Assembly (NCBI GenBank): GCA_002363125.1
Contig: DEWE01000009.1
Location: 68,421 to 132,420, forward strand
Source of the DNA: Candidatus Saccharibacteria bacterium UBA3218
Lineage (GTDB): Bacteria; Patescibacteriota; Saccharimonadia; Saccharimonadales; Saccharimonadaceae
Direction: 5' to 3'
Length of the DNA stretch: 64,000 nucleotides
Shown here: positions 16,012-24,828 of the stretch, one piece after another
Layout: the number at the start of each line of letters is the position of its first letter
Position numbering within the stretch: the stretch's first letter is position 1
Program-made: the position numbers and the translations under genes
Notes under the pieces: model-generated
Told to the model about the DNA's origin: nothing
The model's input: only the letters and a program-made list of their open reading frames with translations
The model's database searches: none

Positions 16012-18027
16012 ATGAACTTATTCGATTCGGTAGAGACCTTGCAGGGGGTTGGGCCGAAAATGGCTGAAATTTTTAAAAAAGCCGGCATCAAAACGGTAAG
16101 GGATTTTTTTTATAATCTGCCGAGAGATTATGAAAACTACGAAGCGCCCACTTCTATCTCTGAAATAAGGCCAGGTAAAGTCGTAATAAAAGGGAAAATT
16201 GATAGCATTTCTACGCGCCGGGCCAGAAGGCGAAATTTATCCGTGACCGAGGGTATAATTAGGGATAATACAGGATCGGTAAAAGTAGTCTGGTTTAATC
16301 AAAATTACCGCGCAAAACAGTTCCAGCCAGAGAAAGAATACTACTTCACTGGCAATTTTGAACTCAGGAACGGCCGTTATAGCTTAGTTTCGCCATCGGC
16401 CGCCGAGGTAGCCGAGATTGACCCATCGGTAGGCCTTAGCCCTGTCTATGTGGCTCACGGAAGCCTAAAATCGCATGTTTTTAGACGTCTCGTGGCAAAT
16501 TCGCGTAGTAAATTTAACGAAATCCCCGATCTGCTACCCACAGTGAAGCCAGGTACACGCAAAAATGCCTTATTTTTGGCACATTTTCCAAATTCTTTGA
16601 AATCTGTTAAGGGGGCGCGGGATTATTTGGCTTACGAAGAGTTATTTGAGTTAATTTTGGCGGCAAAATTGAATCGCCAAGAGAATGAAAAGTTAAAAGC
16701 GGTGCAAATACCGTTTGATGCGGAAAAAATCAAAAAACTTGTCGGGAACTTGCCTTTCCGGCTAACTAATGCACAAAGACTGGCTGCCTGGGAAATTTTT
16801 AAAAATATGGAGCAGGGCACCCCTATGAATAGGTTGCTCCAGGGAGATGTTGGCTCTGGTAAAACTATGGTGGCGGCTCTAGCATCCTACGAGGCAATTT
16901 TGAATGGTTTCCAGGTGGCGTTTCTCGCACCAACGGCGATTTTGGCAAATCAACATTATGAAAGTCTAGTAAAAATTTTGAACAATTTTGGGGTAAAAAT
17001 CGCTTTACTGACTGGGGCAACCAAGAAAAAAACCGAACTAAAACGAGATATTTCAGATGGGAAAATAGATTTAATAATTGGCACACACGCATTGCTTACC
17101 GATGATACAGAATTTAAAAATCTGGCCTTAGTAGTAATTGACGAACAGCACCGTTTCGGCGTGGAGCAAAGGCAAAAGTTGCTTTTAAAGTCGCCAGATG
17201 GGCTAGCGCCACACCTTCTCGCGATGACGGCCACTCCTATACCAAGGTCATTACAGCTTACAATTTTCGGAGATTTAGATGTGTCAATTCTAAACGAGTT
17301 ACCAAAAGGGCGTCAGCCAATTGCGACTAAGATTTTGTCGGAGATAGAAACCAAAAATTCATTATACCCAAAAATACGGGAAACGATAAATGCCGGTCAA
17401 CAGGTGTATTGGGTATGCAAGGCTATAGATGACGATCCGCGCACAGAGACGATGTCGGTAAAATCGCGTACAGAAAAGCTAAAAGGAGTTTTTCCGAAGG
17501 CGAAAATTGAGTTTTTGCACGGAAGAATGAAACCAGCCGAAAAAGACGATATTATGGAGCGTTTTTCTAGTGGCAAAATTCAGATTTTGGTGTCTACTAC
17601 GGTAATAGAAGTGGGTGTAGATGTGCCAAATGCAACTTTGATGGCGATCGAGAACGCTGAAAGTTATGGCCTAGCACAACTTCATCAGTTACGTGGTCGC
17701 GTAGGTAGAGGCAAACTAGCATCTTCTTGTTATCTTTTGACGACTGGCGACATGCGACCATCCAAACGATTAATGGAGCTAGAAAAATCAACAGATGGGT
17801 TCTATTTGGCAGAAGTGGACTTGAAACTTCGTGGTCCGGGTGAAATTTATGGGGCTTTGCAACACGGTGCACTTGACCTTCGAATAGCATCGCTCTCCGA
17901 CACAAGGTTAATCCACCGTGCGCAAGTAGACGTAATGAAGTTTTTGCAAAAACCTGAAAATATGTTAAAATATAAAGAACTAATGGTTGGTATTACTAAA
18001 TATCAGCAAATCACAACACTAAATTAG
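16012..18027 (+). CDS. recG: ATP-dependent DNA helicase RecG
   Basis: Branch-migrates stalled forks and Holliday junctions. The N-terminal wedge/OB region (VETLQGVGPKMAEIFKKAGI; VKVVWFNQNY) leads into helicase domains: Walker A GDVGSGKTMVA (near 280), Walker B/DEAH-like DEQHRFGV, motif III TATPIPRSL, motif V VSTTVIEVGVDVPNA, motif VI QLRGRVGRG, and the C-terminal TRG-type tail. At 671 residues it is near standard (about 690). It starts 2 nt after the His-rich gene and ends 1 nt before rsmD, so it is part of a tight operon. Confidence 0.97.
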   Translation: MNLFDSVETLQGVGPKMAEIFKKAGIKTVRDFFYNLPRDYENYEAPTSISEIRPGKVVIKGKIDSISTRRARRRNLSVTEGIIRDNTGSVKVVWFNQNYRAKQFQPEKEYYFTGNFELRNGRYSLVSPSAAEVAEIDPSVGLSPVYVAHGSLKSHVFRRLVANSRSKFNEIPDLLPTVKPGTRKNALFLAHFPNSLKSVKGARDYLAYEELFELILAAKLNRQENEKLKAVQIPFDAEKIKKLVGNLPFRLTNAQRLAAWEIFKNMEQGTPMNRLLQGDVGSGKTMVAALASYEAILNGFQVAFLAPTAILANQHYESLVKILNNFGVKIALLTGATKKKTELKRDISDGKIDLIIGTHALLTDDTEFKNLALVVIDEQHRFGVEQRQKLLLKSPDGLAPHLLAMTATPIPRSLQLTIFGDLDVSILNELPKGRQPIATKILSEIETKNSLYPKIRETINAGQQVYWVCKAIDDDPRTETMSVKSRTEKLKGVFPKAKIEFLHGRMKPAEKDDIMERFSSGKIQILVSTTVIEVGVDVPNATLMAIENAESYGLAQLHQLRGRVGRGKLASSCYLLTTGDMRPSKRLMELEKSTDGFYLAEVDLKLRGPGEIYGALQHGALDLRIASLSDTRLIHRAQVDVMKFLQKPENMLKYKELMVGITKYQQITTLN

Positions 18028-18028
18028 T

Positions 18029-18562
18029 ATGGAAAACATTAGAATCACATCTGGAGAATTTCGGGGAAGGAGTATAAAATCGCCTAGTTCTAAGCTGACT
18101 CACCCCATGGGTTCTAGGGAAAAGCTAGCGCTTTTTAATATGATTGCTGATTATTTACCTGGAGCCGTAGTTATGGATGCTTTTGCCGGATCCGGGGCGC
18201 TTGGTATCGAGGCCATTTCTAGAGGCGCAAAATCAGTGGTTTTTGTTGAAAAGGCAAATTCGGTAGTCAAAACCATCAAGGAAAATGTGGAAATTTTAGG
18301 GATAAATGATCATGCAGAAATTATCACAGGTGATATTTCCGATCTAAAAATAGAGAGAGAATTTGACATCATTATAGCGGATCCGCCATATGATAAGTTT
18401 GATTCTTTTAACCTAACAAAATTAGCTGACTGGCTTAAAAAAGATGGGATTTTTGTTTTGTCTCACCCTGGCGAGGCACCAAAAATAGATGGCTTAGCGC
18501 TTCAGAAGACACGTAAATATGCCGGGGCACAGATTAGTGTCTACAAAAATACCCTTGTCTAG
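18029..18562 (+). CDS. rsmD: 16S rRNA (guanine966-N2)-methyltransferase RsmD
   Basis: Class I SAM methyltransferase modifying G966 of 16S rRNA. Shows the family start ITSGEFRGRSIKSP, substrate segment PMGSREKLALFNMI, SAM motif I DAFAGSGALGIEAISRGA (near 51), acidic ribose-binding VFVEKAN, and the catalytic ADPPYD motif (near 117). Length 177 is typical. It follows recG by 1 nt without a clear ribosome site, so it depends on upstream translation. Confidence 0.96.
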   Translation: MENIRITSGEFRGRSIKSPSSKLTHPMGSREKLALFNMIADYLPGAVVMDAFAGSGALGIEAISRGAKSVVFVEKANSVVKTIKENVEILGINDHAEIITGDISDLKIEREFDIIIADPPYDKFDSFNLTKLADWLKKDGIFVLSHPGEAPKIDGLALQKTRKYAGAQISVYKNTLV

Positions 18563-18600
18563 TTGACTAAAACAGATAAGTATTGCATGATAGCATCTGA

Positions 18601-18999
18601 GGATCAATTTGCTTCAAAACCTTAGACCTTAGGTTTATTAGACCAAACAGGGAAAAGGCTATGCATCAGGCAGGAGCCCATACGATAGAGTATCTTGGAG
18701 CAACATTCCTCAAAAACGACCCTGATTGGGGCAAAAACATACTCTATTTTGGCCCTATGGGATGCAGAACTGGTTTTTACGTAATCATAAAAACCATCTT
18801 TGGCGCTGAAGAAATTCGTAAATTAATAGAGGAGATGTGCGAATACATCCTTAATTTTAATGGCGATATCCCTAGCGTCACCCCCAAAGAGTGTGGTAAT
18901 TTCTCGTCACACAACCTTGAACTCGCCAAGTGTTACGTGAACAATTACCTATCCGAGCTTCGGAAAGAATTTCACTGTGAATATCCGAAATCGGAATGA
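18601..18999 (+). pseudogene. luxS: N-terminally truncated luxS (S-ribosylhomocysteine lyase) remnant
   Basis: LuxS cleaves S-ribosylhomocysteine to homocysteine and the AI-2 precursor. Homology runs in frame from 18601 (LDLRFIRPNREKAM) through HTIEYLGATFLKN, GPMGCRTGFY (catalytic Cys) and TPKECGNFSSHNL (third Zn ligand Cys). The first ~30 residues of the enzyme are missing and TGA sits in frame at 18598-18600. The second zinc His of HTxEH is Tyr (codon TAT at 18691-18693, one transition from CAT). A possible in-frame ATG is at 18661, giving 112 residues without the DLRF segment. Inactive as a lyase is the likeliest reading. Confidence 0.8.
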
Positions 19000-19013
19000 G
19001 CCCTTTTACCACC

Positions 19014-19042
19014 AGCCGGCACTAGTTGCCGGCTATTTTTTA
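19014..19042 (+). terminator. Intrinsic terminator after luxS remnant
   Basis: AGCCGGCA (19014-19021) pairs with TGCCGGCT (19027-19034), followed by ATTTTTT. Confidence 0.88.
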
Positions 19043-19053
19043 GCATAATAATT

Positions 19054-19082
19054 TTGACTTTTTTAATAAAGTGTGGTATAAT
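19054..19082 (+). promoter_or_regulatory. Promoter TTGACT-17-TATAAT
   Basis: The -35 is at 19054-19059 and the -10 at 19077-19082 (preceded by GTGTGG); leader about 15 nt with AAGGAG at 19091. Confidence 0.8.
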
Positions 19083-19103
19083 AGAAAGATAAGGAGTTTT
19101 ATT

Positions 19104-19532
19104 ATGCATTATCAAGATGAGGCTGATAAAAAGGAACGACGTAAAATCATAGCTGCGGCTACCGTTGCAGTAGTTTTGATCTTGATTTTGGTTGTAGCTA
19201 TTATTGTGGTTGCAACAAAAAAATCTAGTCGCATAAGCCAAAGTAATGAAACAAACACTCAGTTCGAATTGGTAGAGGATACCAAGGAGAACACCAACGA
19301 AGAAAGTAAAGACAAGAAGGTAGAGGAGGATACCACTGATACCATTTCCGTAGAAGAGAAAAATACTAAGGTAGAAACCAGTACAACAACCGCGGAAGTT
19401 ATTCCAGTAGAACAAAATTCAGTCAATGAACTACCGGCAACTGGAGCGGAAGAAATTTTACCAATCGCGATGCTTCTTGGTATGTTGACGGTTTACTTAT
19501 CTTCCGCCGTTCTAGCGAAAAGAGAAGCTTAG
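19104..19532 (+). CDS. LPATG-type surface protein
   Basis: 142 residues starting MHYQDEADKKERRK; AAGGAG precedes ATG 19104. An uncleaved signal-anchor helix (~16-37, IIAAATVAVVLILILVVAII) is followed by a low-complexity acidic/Thr-rich spacer and a full cell-wall sorting signal at the C-terminus: LPATG near residue 111, a hydrophobic helix (LPIAMLLGMLTVYLSSAVLA) and a basic end KREA. Sortases cleave between T and G to attach such proteins to peptidoglycan or pili. No sortase gene is in this window. The function of the spacer is unknown. Confidence 0.85.
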   Translation: MHYQDEADKKERRKIIAAATVAVVLILILVVAIIVVATKKSSRISQSNETNTQFELVEDTKENTNEESKDKKVEEDTTDTISVEEKNTKVETSTTTAEVIPVEQNSVNELPATGAEEILPIAMLLGMLTVYLSSAVLAKREA

Positions 19533-19545
19533 ATTATCTAAAAAG

Positions 19546-19569
19546 GCGGGGCTAAAACCTCGCTTTTTT
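19546..19569 (+). terminator. Intrinsic terminator
   Basis: GCGGGG (19546-19551) pairs with CCTCGC (19558-19563) with one G-U pair, followed by six T. Confidence 0.8.
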
Positions 19570-19596
19570 GTGCAGTGCATGATATAATGAGTCTAC

Positions 19597-19681
19597 GCCC
19601 GGATGGTGGAATTGGTAGACACGTATGCCTTAGGAGCATATGCCTTTCGGTGTGCAGGTTCAAATCCTGTTCCGGGCACCA
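19597..19681 (+). tRNA. tRNA-Leu (anticodon UAG)
   Basis: Acceptor GCCCGGA/TCCGGGC, D arm GGTGGAATTGGTAGACAC typical of class II tRNA-Leu, anticodon loop CTTAGGA closed by TATGC/GCATA, long variable arm, T arm GGTTCAAATCC and encoded CCA (19679-19681). A TATAAT box at 19583-19588 lies 8 nt upstream. Confidence 0.97.
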
Positions 19682-19691
19682 AATTTTAAAA

Positions 19692-19713
19692 TCACACTTT
19701 GTGTGACTTTTTT
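19692..19713 (+). terminator. Terminator of tRNA-Leu(UAG)
   Basis: TCACAC pairs with GTGTGA (19692-19706), followed by CTTTTTT. Confidence 0.85.
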
Positions 19714-19735
19714 ATGTGCTATAATCATAAGCAGA

Positions 19736-21328
19736 ATGGGTAAAATTACCAAATATTTGAATCAGTTGATTATTGGTAATGTTTTTGATTCGCCCGAAAT
19801 TCTGGAAGCTTATTCCGTTGATCGTTCCGTGCTCAAGATTAAACCAAAATTTGTAGCCTTCCCAGAATCTACAGAAGATATTCGTAAATTGATGCGGTTT
19901 TTTAATCAGATTGCCGCCAAAGAAATACCGGTATCAGTGACAGCGAGAGGTTCTGGGCTAGATGAAGGTGGCGCAGATTTATCTTCGGCTGGACTCGTGA
20001 TTTCGACAGAAAAATTAAACCGCATGCTGGAAATCGACCCGCGCGAGAGATTAGTGCGAGTACAGGCTGGGATCACTTTAAGGGAGTTAAACACAGCCTT
20101 ATCTGTGTCTGGTTTAACTATCCCGATCGAGGGGCACGATGGCGACACGATTGGTGGATTGATTTCAAATGCGCCAATTGATAATAATGCCAACAAATAC
20201 GGTGGGATTAGCAATTTCGTAGAACGTATAGAGGTGATATTGGCCAACGGTGAATGTTTGCAGACTAGTCGGTTGAAGAAGTACAACGTAGCAAAAAAGG
20301 CTGCCGAAAAATCCATGGAAGGCGACGTTTACCGTAAGATTTCGAAATTACTTAAAACTAAAGCTGAATTTATTGACGTACTCACAAAGAATCCATCTAT
20401 GGATCGTAGTGGTTATCCAACAATTACAAAAGTTCAACGTAAAGATACCCTGGATTTAATGCCATTATTCTTCGGCGCCCAAGGAACGCTAGGCGTTATA
20501 TCTGAAGTAATTTTAAGGGCAATACCAATCGCAAAAAATCCAATGCGCGTAGTAGCTACGTTTAAAGAATTGGATCCGGCTCTAGAGTTTGCCTATGCTA
20601 TTAAGCTATTAAAACCACGGACGATAAATCTATATGATTTAAAAATCATTCAGGAAGCACGAGAATCTGGTAAAAATCTTGATGGTGTAATTCGTAAATT
20701 AGAGGACGGATTTGTAATTTTTGCGAATTTTGATGAAAAAATTAATTTATGTTTAAAGAAATTAACTGCAATGCAAAATGATTTCCCGCGTACCGCTAAA
20801 TTTATTTTTGAAAAACCAGAAAATCGCGTCACCCTAAATGAATTCGAAAATTCTTTGTCTGTATATCTGAATACCGCAAAAGACGGTGAACGCGTGCCGG
20901 TTTTGACGGATTTCTATCTACCGTCGCACAATATTAATAGTTTCTTGAAAGATTTGAAAGTTTTAGAAGAAAAGTTGGGTTTGGATCTGGCACTTTATGG
21001 ATCTTATGCTACGTCTATTTATAATCTAAGGCCAAAGTTTAATTTGGAAGACAAAGATTTTAATAAAAAAGTAGCGACATTTTTGCGAGCCGGAGCCTAT
21101 GTAATAAATAGACAAGATGGCAAGTTGGCAGGCGGTACGCCAGAAGGTAGATTAAAGGCAGTGGTCACAAATACCGAAATGAAAGATGCTGAGCGGGATC
21201 TATACGAAAAAATCAAAGAAATCTTTGATCAAAACAATATCCTAAATCCAGACGTAAAACTAGGCGCCAGTTCTAAATTCACTTTGACTCATTTTCGCGA
21301 TACAAATCTCCCTAAAATCATGATATAA
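19736..21328 (+). CDS. FAD-linked oxidase, GlcD / D-lactate dehydrogenase type
   Basis: 530 residues. FAD_binding_4 (PCMH fold) fills the first half (FPESTEDIRKLMRFFN; VTARGSGLDEGGADLS; AGITLRELNTAL; EGHDGDTIGGLISNAP; FFGAQGTLGVISEVILRAIP) and FAD-oxidase_C the second, ending FDQNNILNPDVKLG. Relatives oxidise D-lactate or other 2-hydroxy acids and pass electrons to quinone or another acceptor; the substrate here cannot be assigned. No Fe-S domain. ATG 19736 was chosen because TATAAT (19720-19725) lies 10 nt before it; an earlier frame extension runs through the tRNA. Confidence 0.88.
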   Translation: MGKITKYLNQLIIGNVFDSPEILEAYSVDRSVLKIKPKFVAFPESTEDIRKLMRFFNQIAAKEIPVSVTARGSGLDEGGADLSSAGLVISTEKLNRMLEIDPRERLVRVQAGITLRELNTALSVSGLTIPIEGHDGDTIGGLISNAPIDNNANKYGGISNFVERIEVILANGECLQTSRLKKYNVAKKAAEKSMEGDVYRKISKLLKTKAEFIDVLTKNPSMDRSGYPTITKVQRKDTLDLMPLFFGAQGTLGVISEVILRAIPIAKNPMRVVATFKELDPALEFAYAIKLLKPRTINLYDLKIIQEARESGKNLDGVIRKLEDGFVIFANFDEKINLCLKKLTAMQNDFPRTAKFIFEKPENRVTLNEFENSLSVYLNTAKDGERVPVLTDFYLPSHNINSFLKDLKVLEEKLGLDLALYGSYATSIYNLRPKFNLEDKDFNKKVATFLRAGAYVINRQDGKLAGGTPEGRLKAVVTNTEMKDAERDLYEKIKEIFDQNNILNPDVKLGASSKFTLTHFRDTNLPKIMI

Positions 21329-21351
21329 TATAGAAAATTATAGGAGTTATT

Positions 21352-22629
21352 ATGAAGACTACAGTTAAGAAACTGTCTGATTCGCGCATAGAAATAAAAG
21401 TTGCGCTGGATGCCAAGGATTTGAAACCAATCAAGGAAAAGGCACTGGAAAAATTAGCAAAGGAAATTCATGTAGAAGGTTTTCGTAAGGGCAAAGTACC
21501 AGTAGACGTAGCAAAAAAATTTATTCCGGAAAATGATCTAAATGCAGAAACCGTAGATGCCGCAGTACGTGCCACCGTAATAGAAGCTTTTGCAAAAAAC
21601 AAAAAATCGCCATTAATGCTTCCAAATGTAAACGTAACTAAATATGTGCCAGATGAAATTGTAGAATATACTGCTACTGCAGATATTATTCCAGAAGTCA
21701 AATTAGGTGATTATAAAAAACTAGGCGTAAAAAAAGAAGAAGTCAAAGTTTCTGAAAAAGAAATCAAAGAAATTTTAGATAATATTGCAACTTCTTTTGC
21801 CGATAAAAAGACTGTGAAGCGCGCTGCCGAAAATGGCGACGAAGTGATTATTGATTTTGTAGGCAAAAAGAATGGCGAAGCCTTTAAAGGTGGTTCGGCG
21901 AAAGATTATCATTTGACGCTTGGTTCTAAGACTTTTATTCCTGGATTTGAGGATGGCATCGTTAGTCATGAACCTGGTGACAAGTTTGATCTCAAACTTA
22001 CTTTTCCAAAAGATTACGGAGTAAAAGATCTCGCTGGCGCAAAAACTGTATTTGAAGTCTTGGTAAAACAAGTAAATGAAATTAAAAAACCAGAAATTGA
22101 TGATAAATTAGCAGAAAAATGCGGCCCATTCAAAAATTTGAACGAACTAAAGGCTGATATTAAAAAGAATTTAGCGGCACAAAATTCACATAAATTGGAA
22201 GAAAAGTTCAAAGATGATTTAGTGAATGCACTCGTCAAAAAATCTACTGTACCGGCACCAGAAATTTTAATCGACGACCAAATGCGCATGATTAAAGATG
22301 ATATGTCTAGAAATGCTGCTACGCAGGGAATGAGTTTTGAAGATTTTCTCAAACGTAATAACGAAACAATGGAAAATTGGGAAAAAGAAGCGCGTAAGAT
22401 TGCTGAGGTACGCGTAAAAGCATCTTTAGCTCTACAAACTTTAGCAGTTGAGCAAAAAATTACCGTATCCGATGATTTGGTAAACGCAAAAATTGCCGAA
22501 CTAAAAGATGTTTATAAAAAGTCGCCGGAAGCTTTGAAAAGCCTCAAAGATCCAAATGTAAAAATGGACATCAAAAATCGCATGATTATTGAAAAAACTT
22601 TGGATTTCTTGGTAAAAGCTAATAGCTAG
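21352..22629 (+). CDS. tig: Trigger factor (ribosome-associated chaperone/PPIase)
   Basis: Binds near L23 at the peptide exit tunnel and helps nascent chains fold. The ribosome-binding domain contains the signature VEGFRKGKVPVDVAKKF (GFRxGK motif near 45). The FKBP-type PPIase domain is near 155-240 (GDEVIIDFVGKKNGEAFKGG; IPGFEDGIVSHEPGDKF), followed by the helical C-terminal cradle. 425 residues is standard. AGGAG lies 7 nt upstream of the ATG. The gene is Lys-rich, like its surroundings. Confidence 0.97.
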   Translation: MKTTVKKLSDSRIEIKVALDAKDLKPIKEKALEKLAKEIHVEGFRKGKVPVDVAKKFIPENDLNAETVDAAVRATVIEAFAKNKKSPLMLPNVNVTKYVPDEIVEYTATADIIPEVKLGDYKKLGVKKEEVKVSEKEIKEILDNIATSFADKKTVKRAAENGDEVIIDFVGKKNGEAFKGGSAKDYHLTLGSKTFIPGFEDGIVSHEPGDKFDLKLTFPKDYGVKDLAGAKTVFEVLVKQVNEIKKPEIDDKLAEKCGPFKNLNELKADIKKNLAAQNSHKLEEKFKDDLVNALVKKSTVPAPEILIDDQMRMIKDDMSRNAATQGMSFEDFLKRNNETMENWEKEARKIAEVRVKASLALQTLAVEQKITVSDDLVNAKIAELKDVYKKSPEALKSLKDPNVKMDIKNRMIIEKTLDFLVKANS

Positions 22630-22661
22630 ATAAAATACTAGTAAAAATCTGTTTTTTGTGA

Positions 22662-22756
22662 TATAATGGGTTAAAGAGTTTCATCTCGTTTACTATTGCT
22701 GTACGGTAAATGAGGCAAAATATTAACTATAATCTATAAATAATAGGGAAATTTTA
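22662..22756 (+). promoter_or_regulatory. rpsL-rpsG promoter and structured leader
   Basis: TATAAT at 22662-22667 is followed by a leader of about 80 nt. It contains the hairpin CTCGTTTAC / GTAAATGAG (about 22684-22713, 9 bp with one G-U). In many bacteria S7 or S12 operons are autoregulated by leader structures; that role here is inference. Confidence 0.5.
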
Positions 22757-23170
22757 ATGCCAACTATTAATCAGTTGATTAGAAAGCCTCGTAAAAAGGC
22801 TGCCAAAAAATCAAAATCCCCAGCACTTGGTTCTATTGTGAACACATTAAAAACTAAGCGCTACGAGAAGGCTGCGCCTTTGAAACGTGGGGTGTGCATC
22901 AAGGTAACAACTAAGACACCAAAGAAACCAAACTCCGCTATGCGTAAGGTTGCTCGTGTACGTCTTACTAACGGCCAAGAAGTTTGGGCCTACATTGGTG
23001 GCGAAGGTCACAACTTGCAAGAGCACGCTGTAGTATTAGTGCGCGGTGGTCGTGTGCCAGATCTTCCTGGTGTACGTTATCACGTAGTACGCGGCACTTT
23101 GGATCTTCAAGGTGTACAAGGTCGTAAACAAGGTCGCTCCAAATATGGTGCGAAGAAGGAGGGCAATTAA
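22757..23170 (+). CDS. rpsL: 30S ribosomal protein S12
   Basis: Decoding-centre protein uS12. Conserved [11 protein letters not shown] start, [20 protein letters not shown] (loop containing the streptomycin-site Lys), [20 protein letters not shown] and [15 protein letters not shown]. 137 residues, standard with a Lys-rich internal stretch. Two nt separate its stop from rpsG. Unlike the classical str operon, fusA and tuf do not follow; fusA is about 39 kb away. Confidence 0.99.
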   Translation: MPTINQLIRKPRKKAAKKSKSPALGSIVNTLKTKRYEKAAPLKRGVCIKVTTKTPKKPNSAMRKVARVRLTNGQEVWAYIGGEGHNLQEHAVVLVRGGRVPDLPGVRYHVVRGTLDLQGVQGRKQGRSKYGAKKEGN

Positions 23171-23172
23171 TT

Positions 23173-23649
23173 ATGCCACGCAAAACCACTAAATCATTAG
23201 TACGCAAGGTTAGCCCTGATCGTAAATATCAATCTATGTTAGTACAAAGACTTATTAATAAGTCTATGCTTGATGGTAAAAAGCAGGTCGCTGAACGTGC
23301 TGTTTATTCTGCAATCGAAGGCGCTGCAAAAAAATTGAAGTCCGAAAATCCAGTGGAAGTTTTGGAAAAGGCTATCGCCAACGTATCACCAGATTTTGAA
23401 GTGAAGTCTCGTCGCGTTGGTGGCGCTAACTATCAAATTCCATTCCCAATCTCTGGTCATCGTCAACTTCACTTTGCATTTTCATGGTTAGTACAATCTG
23501 CTCGTGCACGCGGTGGTATGCCATATGCAAAACGCCTAGAAGCAGAAATTGTCGATGCCTATAACGAAACCGGTGCTGCCTTCAAGAAGAAGGAAGATTG
23601 CCACCGTATGGCAGAAGCAAACCGCGCATTTGCGCATTTTGCAAGATAA
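23173..23649 (+). CDS. rpsG: 30S ribosomal protein S7
   Basis: uS7 nucleates the 30S head by binding 16S rRNA. Signature blocks: PRKTTKSLVRKVSPDRKYQS, LINKSMLDGKKQVAERAVY, NPVEVLEKAIANVSPDFEVKS, RRVGGANYQIPFPIS and a C-terminal AFAHFAR. 158 residues, standard. Followed by an intergenic hairpin that also carries a palindromic element. Confidence 0.99.
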   Translation: MPRKTTKSLVRKVSPDRKYQSMLVQRLINKSMLDGKKQVAERAVYSAIEGAAKKLKSENPVEVLEKAIANVSPDFEVKSRRVGGANYQIPFPISGHRQLHFAFSWLVQSARARGGMPYAKRLEAEIVDAYNETGAAFKKKEDCHRMAEANRAFAHFAR

Positions 23650-23657
23650 CATTAGAG

Positions 23658-23776
23658 ACAACAAAAAATACCTTTGTGGGACCGGAGTCGCTCGCTCCCG
23701 TCGTTACGGGGCTCGCGCTCCTCGCGTTCTCGGTCGTAACCTCCGAAGCGTCCCAAAAGGTATTTTTTTGTTGTTT
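23658..23776. repeat. Palindromic element, family B, lodged in the rpsG terminator
   Basis: Outer arms ACAACAAAAAATACCTTTGTGGGAC (from 23658) and GTCCCAAAAGGTATTTTTTTGTTG (to about 23773) pair almost perfectly; the second arm contains seven T, so the stem can end rpsL-rpsG transcription. The loop is a GC-rich core (about 23680-23750) sharing GGACCG, CCCGTCGTTACGGGGCTC and related blocks with obgE. Confidence 0.85.
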
Positions 23777-23823
23777 TCAGTCTTATCATGATATAATAGA
23801 CATAAGTATATTAGGAGGCAAAA

Positions 23824-24828
23824 ATGGTAAAAGTCGCAATTAACGGCTTTGGGCGAATTGGCCGTAATGCATTAAAGATATTACTAGATCGGCGCGACGT
23901 GCAAGTCGTAGCGATAAACGATATAACGGACGCCAAGACTTTAGCGCATCTTTTAAAGCACGATTCTTCGTATGGTACATACGATAAGAACGTAAAAGCT
24001 GGTGAAAATTCGATCATTATAAATTCTCGCGAAATACCAGTATTCGCCGAAAAAGATCCGGCAAATTTGCCATGGAAAAAACTGGGGGTTGATGTAGTTA
24101 TAGAATCTACTGGGTTCTTCACGAAGCCAGAAGATGCTCGCGCGCATATTAAGGCTGGTGCGAAGAAAGTTGTGATTTCTGCTCCGGCTAAAGGTGATGG
24201 CGCAAAAACTATAGTACTGGGTGTGAATGAAGAAATAGTTGATGATAAAGACGAAATCCTATCCAACGCTTCTTGTACGACTAACTGTATCGCTCCAGTA
24301 ATGAAGGTTCTCGAAGATGAATTTGGTATAGAAAAGGCCATGATGACTACGGTGCACTCCTATACTGGTTCGCAGAGACTTCTAGATGCACCAGCAAAGG
24401 ATTTACGCGAAGCGAGATCTGCTGCTGAAAATATTGTACCTACTACTACTGGTGCGTCAAAAGCAGCTGCAAAAACTATCCCATCACTCACTGGTAAATT
24501 TAATGGCTTGTCCGTGCGCGTTCCTACTCCAGTAGTATCACTTTCCGACATCACCGCCATTTTAAAACGCGATACCTCAAAAGAAGAATTAATTAAAGTT
24601 TTTAAAAAAGCCGCAAAAGAGCCTTACTATGAGGGAATTATTGGCGTAACGGAAGAAGAGTTGGTATCATCAGATTTCATCGGCGACCCACATTCCTGTA
24701 TAGTGGATCTACCATTAATCGACGTGGTTGGTGGCAATATGATAAAAGTCGTAGCTTGGTATGACAATGAGTGGGGCTATTCCAACCGTTTAGTAGAACT
24801 CGCTGTAGATTTTGGGAAGGGTGAATAA
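23824..24828 (+). CDS. gap: Glyceraldehyde-3-phosphate dehydrogenase
   Basis: Oxidises glyceraldehyde-3-P to 1,3-bisphosphoglycerate with NAD(P). NAD-binding start VAINGFGRIGRNALK, catalytic Cys151 in SNASCTTNCIAP, phosphate-binding TVHSYTGSQ, and the C-terminal WYDNEWGYSNRLV. 334 residues, standard. RBS AGGAGG precedes the ATG; promoter TATAAT near 23792. The stop overlaps rpiB (TAATG), so gap-rpiB-rpe-pfkB form one coupled operon. Confidence 0.99.
   Translation: MVKVAINGFGRIGRNALKILLDRRDVQVVAINDITDAKTLAHLLKHDSSYGTYDKNVKAGENSIIINSREIPVFAEKDPANLPWKKLGVDVVIESTGFFTKPEDARAHIKAGAKKVVISAPAKGDGAKTIVLGVNEEIVDDKDEILSNASCTTNCIAPVMKVLEDEFGIEKAMMTTVHSYTGSQRLLDAPAKDLREARSAAENIVPTTTGASKAAAKTIPSLTGKFNGLSVRVPTPVVSLSDITAILKRDTSKEELIKVFKKAAKEPYYEGIIGVTEEELVSSDFIGDPHSCIVDLPLIDVVGGNMIKVVAWYDNEWGYSNRLVELAVDFGKGE

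Noticed and set aside
19640..19735. Longer N-terminus for the FAD oxidase
   Set aside because: The extension lies inside tRNA-Leu(UAG) and its terminator.
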